The position numbers were made by a program, and so were the translations under genes. From a virus: 26,523 nucleotides of DNA. Under the pieces are notes generated by a model. The model saw only the letters and a program-made list of their open reading frames with translations, had not been told where the DNA came from and made no database searches. Shown piece by piece: positions 1 to 6,537 of this stretch (positions are counted from its first letter, which is position 1; the number at the start of each line of letters is the position of its first letter). The stretch spans positions 1 to 26,523 of IMG/VR virus record IMGVR_UViG_3300013138_000730; one strand, given 5' to 3'.

Positions 1-89
1 TAAAAAGAATGTCCGGGAATGTTATCGTTGAAGCACCCTAGCTCTCCGAAGTAAGCGTACAGGGATTTTAGTTTATCGAGTTCAAGCAT
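1..89 (-). CDS. Partial hypothetical protein (N-terminus only)
   Basis: The start of a gene that runs off the left edge. An ATG at 89-87 opens a frame that stays open to base 1 (29 codons), beginning MLELDKLKSLYAYFGELG and continuing with CFNDNIPGHS. It overlaps the 3' end of the DNA glycosylase gene by 22 bases, in keeping with the tight packing nearby. Too little is visible to name a function. The start rests only on the ATG and the open frame. Confidence 0.5.
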   Translation of the reverse strand, partial: MLELDKLKSLYAYFGELGCFNDNIPGHSF

Positions 90-487
90 TCAGCATTAGA
101 TTTTTTCCATTCGAGATATTTTACAAGAACTCCATCTTTGGGTTTCACATCCATTCGATTATTGTAAAAAATATCGTACGAATCTGCTGCGTACTGACCT
201 ATGCCGTAAAGATCACGAGGATCGATCCAATCCTTGCTTACCCAATCCTCGCTGAATTTTATTAGAGTGTTCGCTCGTTTGTTATGAAAGCCTAAGGGCT
301 TTAAGATTTCGGATAGAATTTTCGGATCGGCATCCGCCATTTCGAGTGCATCTGAGTACGTGGAGAAGAGCTCATCTCTTATGGTATCGACCTGTTTCCT
401 CCTGGTGCAATTCAGGAGGATACAGCACACCATTGACTTCCAAGGATTATGGTAATATATCTCCTGCAGTAGTTCGTACGGACTCAT
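68..487 (-). CDS. MBD4-like mismatch-specific DNA glycosylase (HhH-GPD type)
   Basis: Predicted to remove thymine or uracil-type bases mispaired with G. The 139 residues resemble, from memory, the catalytic domain of eukaryotic MBD4 over almost its whole length: YYHNPWKSMVCCILLNCT (11-28) matches the FHDPWKLLIATIFLNRT helix, EILKPLGFHNKRANTLIKFS (60-79) matches [20 protein letters not shown], and the helix-hairpin-helix LYGIGQYAADSYDIF (93-107) matches LHGIGKYGNDSYRIF. The catalytic Asp of that family corresponds to D102 here. There is no methyl-CpG-binding domain and no iron-sulphur cluster. The open frame extends upstream to 619, but the ATG at 487 gives an ATGA overlap with the upstream membrane protein and a complete domain, so it is preferred. 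Family assignment is strong; the actual substrate is inferred. Confidence 0.82.
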   Translation of the reverse strand: MSPYELLQEIYYHNPWKSMVCCILLNCTRRKQVDTIRDELFSTYSDALEMADADPKILSEILKPLGFHNKRANTLIKFSEDWVSKDWIDPRDLYGIGQYAADSYDIFYNNRMDVKPKDGVLVKYLEWKKSNAECLNSIN

Positions 488-747
488 GCGGAAAGCTTGA
501 GAATGAGGTATTGGCTTAATTTCACCAAGCCGCCCCAAGTTAATCGTAGGATCGCTACTGCTGCTGTGATAGGCCATCCCAACGAGAATGCGGTGTACGC
601 TTCTGCATTGCTGGACCAATCATCGTAATTGGCATAAGTTTTTTCCTGGTTGTAATCGACCCAGTATTTCTTTCCGAATATTGACCACACTATTAAACTG
701 ACAAAAAATCCGATCACGTAGATCGCTATCCATCCTAATGGTGCCAT
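484..747 (-). CDS. Small two-segment membrane protein, unknown function
   Basis: An 87-residue protein with a hydrophobic segment at residues 5-24 (GWIAIYVIGFFVSLIVWSIF), a polar Tyr/Asp/Asn-rich middle, and a second hydrophobic stretch at about 52-85. It therefore probably sits in the host inner membrane as a hairpin. Its stop overlaps the glycosylase start as ATGA. Its first 128 bases overlap the annotated 3' end of the FkbM gene in another frame, which is unusually long for this compact genome. If the FkbM frame shifted at the A7 run just upstream, FkbM would stop two bases before this ATG. No family is recognised; a membrane role in lysis or superinfection exclusion is possible but unsupported. 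Confidence 0.6.
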   Translation of the reverse strand: MAPLGWIAIYVIGFFVSLIVWSIFGKKYWVDYNQEKTYANYDDWSSNAEAYTAFSLGWPITAAVAILRLTWGGLVKLSQYLILKLSA

Positions 748-1552
748 GGTTAAATGTTTTTTTGAAAGCGGCGAAGTGAGTAATGAAATGCTTGTGACTT
801 GCGGCTCTGGTGTTAACGTATACCCTTTCGAAATTATCGGTCATGATCTGCATGATTTCCGCGAATTTCGATTTCCGGTTTTCCAGGAGCCAGCTATAAT
901 GAAAGTGATACTCGACAATGATGAGTTTTATGTTGCTCCAGTCTCTAACGGCTTTGATCGTTTCGTATTCCATCCCCTCAATGTCCATCTTCACGCAATT
1001 TACCTTCTTCAGAACGTCATTGATGTTCTCAGCAGGAACGACCATAATTTCACGGCCTTTTACCGGATGAACGCTATGCTTGCCGGAATCGTGAGACAAG
1101 AAGAATTCGACGTTAGGTGAATCGTCCACAACGATCGCTTTTTCGACCAGTTCGCAACGATTTTCTACCCCGTTCATTTCGAGGTTCTGTTGAGCGAATT
1201 CGATGTTGTTATGGAAAGGTTCGTAGGCATACACCTTACGAATTCTTGGAAACTGAGTCAGCATCCTGACCGCAAATATTCCTATGTGAGCTCCTGCGTC
1301 CAACCAGGTATCTTCCTGGTCAAGATCTGCCAGAGTTAACGATGGAAACCCCTGAGCGTAATGTGGTATGAAGAGAGGCTTAAAGTACTCTCCGCCAGTA
1401 GGTTTGATAGAAATGTTCTGCGAAATGTTGAACTTGATCTCTTCCTCCGATCTTACGAGAAAGCGATAGTCATGATATTTAGTACGTTTTTCGTATATTT
1501 GGAGAGTCCCCGCTAGTCTAGCTTCCTCTATGGAGCATAATACGTCCGCCAT
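620..1552 (-). CDS. FkbM-family SAM-dependent methyltransferase
   Basis: Predicted to transfer methyl from S-adenosylmethionine to a hydroxyl, typically of a sugar. SAM motif I is WLDAGAHIGIF (83-93), followed by the acidic YEPF turn (110-113), the FkbM signature VKMDIEGMEYE (187-197) and IIVEYH strand (211-216). In phages these enzymes often accompany glycosyltransferases, and a large one lies at 22429-24777, so the two may work on the same glycan (inference). A promoter-like TATAAT element lies 22 bases upstream. The last 43 or so codons after HFAAFKK look unrelated to the family and overlap the next gene by 128 bases. An A7 run at 757-763 could shift the frame by -1 and end the protein at 750, just before the next ATG. 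Confidence 0.85.
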   Translation of the reverse strand: MADVLCSIEEARLAGTLQIYEKRTKYHDYRFLVRSEEEIKFNISQNISIKPTGGEYFKPLFIPHYAQGFPSLTLADLDQEDTWLDAGAHIGIFAVRMLTQFPRIRKVYAYEPFHNNIEFAQQNLEMNGVENRCELVEKAIVVDDSPNVEFFLSHDSGKHSVHPVKGREIMVVPAENINDVLKKVNCVKMDIEGMEYETIKAVRDWSNIKLIIVEYHFHYSWLLENRKSKFAEIMQIMTDNFERVYVNTRAASHKHFITHFAAFKKTFNHGTIRMDSDLRDRIFCQFNSVVNIRKEILGRLQPGKNLCQLR

Positions 1553-1572
1553 TACAAATCAGTCTTTGGGAC

Positions 1573-1587
1573 TATTATACTACATTT
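1573..1587 (-). promoter_or_regulatory. Promoter-like element with TATAAT
   Basis: The minus strand reads AAATGTAGTATAATA, identical over 15 bases to the sequence just before the tmRNA (19769-19783, plus strand). Its TATAAT lies 22 bases before the FkbM start codon. No clear -35 box precedes either copy. Identity at two independent gene starts suggests a promoter class distinct from the AATAAATAA motif, probably one used by host or modified host polymerase. Confidence 0.5.
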
Positions 1588-1882
1588 ACTTGTCTGGATC
1601 TAAATCGAATGGAGTTCCCTTGATATTTATTTCACTCTTGTTGTCCGGGTTGATTCCAGATTCCTGGTACTTATCGTCCTTTGGCTTCTCTACCTTTTCG
1701 ATGTCAGTAGCTTTTACTGGAATTGCTCGGTTGTCACAGGTCATAATCTGGTACTCACGGTCCATCGGATCAACTCCAATGATCGTGCCGGATTTTCCGT
1801 CTTTAAGGATGACTTTCTGACCTGCTTTGTACTTAGAAGTCTTTGGATGGACTAAGGTTATGTCCTCAGCCTCATTTAGACT
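1586..1882 (-). CDS. SH3-like C-terminal extension reached by -1 frameshift (or separate broken ORF)
   Basis: An open frame of 98 codons fills the gap between the 512-residue virion-type protein and FkbM. It has no plausible start codon before its folded part: the first in-frame ATG lies in the middle of the domain. It runs directly on, in the -1 frame, from the A9 run at 1882-1890 where the upstream gene ends (KKK then V-stop). The shifted product reads SLNEAEDITLVHPKTS, then KYKAGQKVILKDGKSGTIIG (a KOW/SH3-like strand pattern), ending GTPFDLDPDK. Either slippage on A9 makes a minor long form of about 608 residues, or one A is missing from the assembly and the long form is the only product. 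Confidence 0.6.
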   Translation of the reverse strand, partial: SLNEAEDITLVHPKTSKYKAGQKVILKDGKSGTIIGVDPMDREYQIMTCDNRAIPVKATDIEKVEKPKDDKYQESGINPDNKSEINIKGTPFDLDPDK

Positions 1883-3414
1883 TTTTTTTTACTTTGGTCG
1901 AGTGTGATGTAATGATTCTTGAGATCGACGATGTTCTTTTCGATCGCGCTCTTGAGATCTCCCAACTGAACCTGGTAGTCCGCTGGCAGAGTCTTATCGG
2001 AAAGGGCTTCTTCCAACTGCCGTACTGAACCTTCAAGTTTTTCGAGATCTTTATCGATCTGTGCTTTTTCTTCGTCGATGCGTTTGATCGTCATGTCGCG
2101 TTCTTCTAGCTGAATAGCGTAAAGTTCGCTTACATCGTAATTGAAGTTCTCCATCACGTAACTGTGGAAAGCTAGACCGTGCATTTTCTTGATGACTCTG
2201 GTGTTTCCAAGCTTTTCGAAAACTAGCTGTTGATCTCCGACTGTGAACACGATAGCATCGGAATTTAAGCGCTCGTTAACGAGTCTCTTAGCAAATTCGA
2301 GGTTACCTATCATTTCGAGACCGTTGAACACCTTCATTAAGTTAGCTCTGATGTCAACCTGTTCCATCATGAATATCTGGGATAGATCGATCTTCGTTAG
2401 ATCGTCCACGATCTTGTTATTGATCTTAAGCTGAAGGTTGTTAGCCTCATTGATTGCAAATGAAATTTCGAGATTCCTACCACGGCAGAAGATTTCGTTG
2501 TTTCTTTCCTGGAAGTTCAGCCTTGCGAAAGCTTCGCACAAAGTATAGAATTCCGGGTATTTCTGAGCTTCTTCAACAGGAAGAGCAATAGGATCTTCAT
2601 TTTCCGTAAGCTTAACGAATGCACTGTCGATCAAAATGATAGCTGACGCTTCGTCCAACTTATGGAAAGGAGCGATGACTGCTTTCACCTTCACTTCGGA
2701 ATTTCCCAAGCCGATGTTGAATTTGCCCTGATTTTTAGCTTCTACCATGCTCAAGGTATTGACAAGCCTTTTTACCACCGGCATTTCGACATGACCACGC
2801 ATTTTCATCTTGATCGTATCGGATTCGAATTGCTGGGCTAGCAGAGATTCCTCAAGGATAGAAATAGCTTCCTTGTACATCATTCCGCTGGTCTGGCGCA
2901 TTTCGAAGATTGCGTTCAGTATCTCAAGTTTTGCTCTGTTTTCGTTAACGTAATTGGTCAAGTCAGTTAGGACCTGAGCAACTTCTGGAGAGTACGAGTA
3001 CTTATTGAGAGCTTCGTAAACTGGACCGATTGCCCTGAATTCAGGAACGTTCTGCAGAAGCCTATCGATTTCGCCCAGAATATGAGCGAAAGTAGGATCC
3101 TTAGCAACGTTCGATTCTTTGAGCATCGTCATCTTCATTTGAATTCCGGCTTCTTTTGCCATGTTCTGAAGACGCTTCGTCGGTTTTTCAGCTAATTTTC
3201 TGAAATTCGCAACAACTTCCTTTAGATCCTCGTTAACCGTTGCGGTAGCAAGTTCGTCCAGATTGGTTAGAGCAGTTTCCAATATTTGGTCGGACGGAAC
3301 TCCAAGGAGAGTGGAATTGTTAATCGATTCGAGTACTACTCGTACGACTGCACTATCCTTAAGTTTAGGATTAGTTTTGAGCTCGGTTATTAAATCTTGT
3401 ATTAGGCCGTTCAT
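1876..3414 (-). CDS. Large unknown protein, probably virion-associated
   Basis: A 512-residue soluble protein, not recognised. It is mostly helical by eye at the N-terminus (residues 1-215), has a mixed alpha/beta centre (about 216-420) and ends with a strongly charged coiled-coil-like segment (about 425-505, ERDMTIKRIDEEKAQIDKDL and on). No enzyme motif or signal peptide is visible. It has its own AATAAATAA promoter-like site 19 bases before the ATG and sits among late structural genes, so a virion or assembly role is likely (inference). The frame ends in KKKV-stop at an A9 run, beyond which the -1 frame continues for 98 codons with an SH3-like sequence. Confidence 0.75.
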   Translation of the reverse strand: MNGLIQDLITELKTNPKLKDSAVVRVVLESINNSTLLGVPSDQILETALTNLDELATATVNEDLKEVVANFRKLAEKPTKRLQNMAKEAGIQMKMTMLKESNVAKDPTFAHILGEIDRLLQNVPEFRAIGPVYEALNKYSYSPEVAQVLTDLTNYVNENRAKLEILNAIFEMRQTSGMMYKEAISILEESLLAQQFESDTIKMKMRGHVEMPVVKRLVNTLSMVEAKNQGKFNIGLGNSEVKVKAVIAPFHKLDEASAIILIDSAFVKLTENEDPIALPVEEAQKYPEFYTLCEAFARLNFQERNNEIFCRGRNLEISFAINEANNLQLKINNKIVDDLTKIDLSQIFMMEQVDIRANLMKVFNGLEMIGNLEFAKRLVNERLNSDAIVFTVGDQQLVFEKLGNTRVIKKMHGLAFHSYVMENFNYDVSELYAIQLEERDMTIKRIDEEKAQIDKDLEKLEGSVRQLEEALSDKTLPADYQVQLGDLKSAIEKNIVDLKNHYITLDQSKKKV

Positions 3415-3432
3415 TCAATTAGCTATCTTTTT

Positions 3433-3441
3433 TTATTTATT
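3433..3441 (-). promoter_or_regulatory. Late-promoter-like site AATAAATAA
   Basis: Minus strand CTAATAAATAAAA, 19 bases before the ATG at 3414. It resembles the T4 late promoter TATAAATA in sequence and in distance to the start codon, and recurs before several other minus-strand genes here. Confidence 0.55.
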
Positions 3442-3460
3442 AGCACTAAGTACGCTAACT

Positions 3461-3469
3461 TTATTTATC
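3461..3469 (-). promoter_or_regulatory. Second late-promoter-like site GATAAATAA
   Basis: Minus strand GGATAAATAAAG immediately after the stop of the upstream gene, about 28 bases before the AATAAATAA site. It may be a tandem promoter for the same gene; support is weaker because the distance to the ATG is longer (47 bases). Confidence 0.35.
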
Positions 3470-3471
3470 CT

Positions 3472-5442
3472 TTAATCCTGCGCAGTTTGTTGAGAAGCAG
3501 GAGGTTTAGTAGCGGCAGCCGAATTCATTGTTTTTGCGGTCTGATTCTGAGTATTTTCTTTAACTGCTATTCCTTCTATCTTTTTCGTTACCAATCCCTC
3601 ATTTTCCTTGGTGAGGTTAGTCACCTTTTCTTTCAATCCGGCGATAGTCTTGTCCTTTTTGACTGCAATTTCTGCATCCAACCTAGAGCTGATTAGGTTA
3701 GCGTAATTCACGGATGAAACCCAGGTTCCTGTGTAGAACAAAGTTTCAGTTCCATCGATCTTGGAAACAAGGGTAAGCATGAATAGATTGTCCTTTGCCA
3801 TCTGTAAAATCTGCAAAGCGGATTCCTTTGGAATTCTGAACGCTATTTCTCCACGGCTAGGGCTGGTAAGAGATGGATCAACCAACGAGTCGAACGAGTA
3901 CTTCGAGGTTTGACCGAAGTTCAATTTGAAAGTAGATCCGTTGTTCAGGTCGATTCTCTTTTGGTTCGTGGCATCGACCGGATTGGCCTGGTATGCCGTG
4001 AACTTTATGAAATTGTCAACTGGATCGATAGGAAGGACCAATCTGCCTTGGCCGTAAACAACCTTGTCGGTTTCGTTTCCGACCTTATTTAGAGCATTCT
4101 CCTGGCTGAGCATGATGTCCATCTGCTTGATTGGAACGTATTCCTGAACAACGACCTTTTCTGTTATCTTTTCAACCACAGGAATAGGCGGAACTGGAAT
4201 TACTGTTACTTGTGTAGACTTCGGAGCGAACAGGTTAGAAATTTCGAAGTTCTTCTGAACGATCTTGTTGTAGACCTTCATTGATTGAGCGCCGTCCGGT
4301 AAATTGATCTTAGCAAGCTTTTTACCGTACTTGTTTGGGTTTATGACGCTGAGCGAAGCGGTTTTGATTACTTGATCTCCATTAAGAGTGTTGATCAAAC
4401 GTAGGGTGTAATCTATCGACATCGAAACTGCGAATCCTGCTTCCTTGAGAATTGGTCGGTACGTTAGAACTTCGTCGAACTTATCGTCCTGGTAGATTAT
4501 CGCGTTTCCAGTAGGGTAGAGAGTCGATCCTATCTGCTCGTAAACTTGCAGCTGATGAGAGAATATCCAATTCTGATCTGGCCCACTTTCGTTTAGTGAG
4601 GTGATCAGAGCATCCGGAAACGCTCCGTTCCAGGTAGCAAAGAACTGAATGTAATCGCCGTCTGCTGCTTCCGCTATTTGACAGCCGAGAGCGTCGAACT
4701 TATTCACCTGAGCGACTGACCCCTCGTAATAATTGACGAATTTGTACCTGTCGTAGGTTACGTTATTTGGAGCATTGTATTCCTCGTACTGAGCTTCGGC
4801 TAAGAACACCGAAACTGGCGCGTTCTTGATGAATCCTACTCCATTCGTTATTGCGTACTCGAAGGAAGCAGAACTGAACTGCTCGTAATCTGCATCCATC
4901 CATGGAATTGCTGGGATTTTTACGTCGATGTACCTGTCGTAAATCGTATTAGCAATGAATAACGGATGATTGTTGTACGTTAGCAGGCTGAGAGCTGTAG
5001 CTGCGTCCAATAGGATCGTAGCGAGCTGAATCTGCTTGAGGTCGTTCATCTTGTGTTTTGCTCCGACTATGATGTTCTCGATCTCAGTAAAATTGAAACC
5101 TGAAGCAAAATGAAAACGTAAAGTGTCCATCACTAAGTTCGTGCTTAGCGATGGACTCAATGCGGTTTCCGTGATATTTGGGTCGTATGCCGTGTAGATT
5201 GGCACGAGAGTAGTATCGACGTAAATCACCTTTGATCCGCCTAACGATACTACGCTAAGATTCCTTGAGTTATGAGTCGTCTCCGAGAATCCATCGGTAT
5301 TGTAAATCTGTGCCGTACTGACGTTCTTGTTGTCGACCAGGTAAAAGTCGGTGCTCAGTACCGTTGGCGATGGATCTCCGAGCGGGTTAGCTCGGTATTC
5401 CAAGATACAATAGTTAGAAAGATTTACGAAGCTTGAATTCAT
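3472..5442 (-). CDS. Large unknown protein, probably structural
   Basis: A 656-residue protein without recognised motifs. The first 400 or so residues are rich in Asn, Thr, Ser and Tyr with alternating hydrophobic strands, as in many phage virion proteins. Then comes a proline/valine linker (VTVIPVPPIPVVEKIT), a further beta-type domain (about 440-580), and a C-terminal charged heptad stretch beginning near AVKKDKTIAGLKEKVTNLTK that suggests a coiled coil, followed by a disordered Gln/Thr/Pro tail. It starts one base after the stop of the spanin-like gene upstream, so the two are co-transcribed. Virion location is inferred from composition and context only. Confidence 0.7.
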   Translation of the reverse strand: MNSSFVNLSNYCILEYRANPLGDPSPTVLSTDFYLVDNKNVSTAQIYNTDGFSETTHNSRNLSVVSLGGSKVIYVDTTLVPIYTAYDPNITETALSPSLSTNLVMDTLRFHFASGFNFTEIENIIVGAKHKMNDLKQIQLATILLDAATALSLLTYNNHPLFIANTIYDRYIDVKIPAIPWMDADYEQFSSASFEYAITNGVGFIKNAPVSVFLAEAQYEEYNAPNNVTYDRYKFVNYYEGSVAQVNKFDALGCQIAEAADGDYIQFFATWNGAFPDALITSLNESGPDQNWIFSHQLQVYEQIGSTLYPTGNAIIYQDDKFDEVLTYRPILKEAGFAVSMSIDYTLRLINTLNGDQVIKTASLSVINPNKYGKKLAKINLPDGAQSMKVYNKIVQKNFEISNLFAPKSTQVTVIPVPPIPVVEKITEKVVVQEYVPIKQMDIMLSQENALNKVGNETDKVVYGQGRLVLPIDPVDNFIKFTAYQANPVDATNQKRIDLNNGSTFKLNFGQTSKYSFDSLVDPSLTSPSRGEIAFRIPKESALQILQMAKDNLFMLTLVSKIDGTETLFYTGTWVSSVNYANLISSRLDAEIAVKKDKTIAGLKEKVTNLTKENEGLVTKKIEGIAVKENTQNQTAKTMNSAAATKPPASQQTAQD

Positions 5443-5443
5443 T

Positions 5444-6265
5444 TCATTTGTTATGTATTTTAATTGTTAGCCACCTAGGTGACAGGTACACAGCCACTCC
5501 CAAGTACGGCAGTAACTGCGGTTGTTTTTCGATGGTAGCTCCGTATCCGACGACGAATGCCAGACCAAGGTATATTGACGGCTTCTTGTTGAGCTCTTCC
5601 TCTATTTTCGTTATTCCACCGAGACTTACTTTGGCTGGGAATGCCGTTCGCGAAGTGACGCTAGCTATTCCAGTCTTCTTATCTCGATTTATTCCAAGTT
5701 CCAATCCAATACCTACGGTGGTGGTAAGATCAACCTTTCCTGCTACGATCTTGTTATCCTTTATCGAAGTTGTCACGCATCCGTTCACCAAGTAATAGTT
5801 CAATAGATCGTAAGTTTTTCCGACGTCTATGACGACAGTCGAGTCATTAAGTATGTAGCTTCCACTTCCTGCGATTCTATTCTTCAGGTATTGGATCATT
5901 TGATCCTTGAAAACTATCTGTGCGTTCAAGTAGGCGATGAGTTCGCTGTTCTTAGCGCCCTTTTCGACCATGCTTTTGTACTTAGCATATATGTCAGAGT
6001 ATTGATTCTCAAGCATCTCGTTGGTCGCAGTAAGTACAGAAATTTCTGACATGCTACGACCAGCTTTATCCTTCCAGAAACACATGGTGTCGTTTGCGAC
6101 CTTCAGGTTGTTCGAAAGGATTGATTCTGTTTGCTTTAGCTTCTGATTTTCTCTAGCTAAATCATCATTTTTGCTGCACTGCCGCAACGAAAAAAGAACA
6201 AGTATCACGATTATCCCTAATGCGATGAACTTGAAGTACTTATTGAACCATTGTAATGCTTTCAT
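5444..6265 (-). CDS. Membrane-anchored coiled-coil protein with beta-rich end (spanin-like architecture)
   Basis: 273 residues. Residues 13-28 (FIALGIIVILVLFSLR) form one N-terminal membrane anchor following a short basic N-terminus, so the rest should face the periplasm. A charged heptad region follows (about 33-130, with NDDLARENQKLKQTES), then a beta-rich part with alternating hydrophobic residues (about 145-273) that includes GLAFVVGYGATIE and LPYLGVAVYLSPRWL and ends in a basic tail. The order anchor, coiled coil, membrane-active beta segment is that of a spanin-type lysis protein or of a protein spanning the envelope. This is architecture only; no sequence family is recognised. Confidence 0.65.
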   Translation of the reverse strand: MKALQWFNKYFKFIALGIIVILVLFSLRQCSKNDDLARENQKLKQTESILSNNLKVANDTMCFWKDKAGRSMSEISVLTATNEMLENQYSDIYAKYKSMVEKGAKNSELIAYLNAQIVFKDQMIQYLKNRIAGSGSYILNDSTVVIDVGKTYDLLNYYLVNGCVTTSIKDNKIVAGKVDLTTTVGIGLELGINRDKKTGIASVTSRTAFPAKVSLGGITKIEEELNKKPSIYLGLAFVVGYGATIEKQPQLLPYLGVAVYLSPRWLTIKIHNK

Positions 6266-6300
6266 TTCGATGTGTATTTACGAGTTTATACTTTACAAGA

Positions 6301-6537
6301 TCATTTGGGTTCAGATTTCACTGCTTGCAGTATTGCATAGAAGTCTGGGGATTCGCCAGTCTCTCGTTTTATTTTATCTATTAAAGATCTCTCTTCTTCC
6401 CTTACTCCCATTAGTTCCAATTCAATCTGTTGTTTTCTCATCAGTATGAGTTTCGTCTGATCTTCTAGGAGTTTCAGATCCCTTGCGATCTTTGCGTACT
6501 TGTCAACTATGACTTTTGCTTCGTTCAGGTATTTCAT
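6301..6537 (-). CDS. Small coiled-coil protein, unknown
   Basis: 78 residues, almost entirely predicted helix with heptad-like spacing (KVIVDKYAKIARDLKLLEDQ, then ELMGVREEERSLIDKIKRET). It begins immediately after the TAA of the 602-residue gene with no intervening base, so the two are translationally linked. Such short helical proteins in T4-like structural clusters are often chaperones or scaffolds, but nothing here proves that. Confidence 0.65.
   Translation of the reverse strand: MKYLNEAKVIVDKYAKIARDLKLLEDQTKLILMRKQQIELELMGVREEERSLIDKIKRETGESPDFYAILQAVKSEPK

Noticed and set aside
746-1120. Plus-strand ORF opposite FkbM
   Set aside because: FkbM motifs on the minus strand are clear; the opposite frame shows no family signal.
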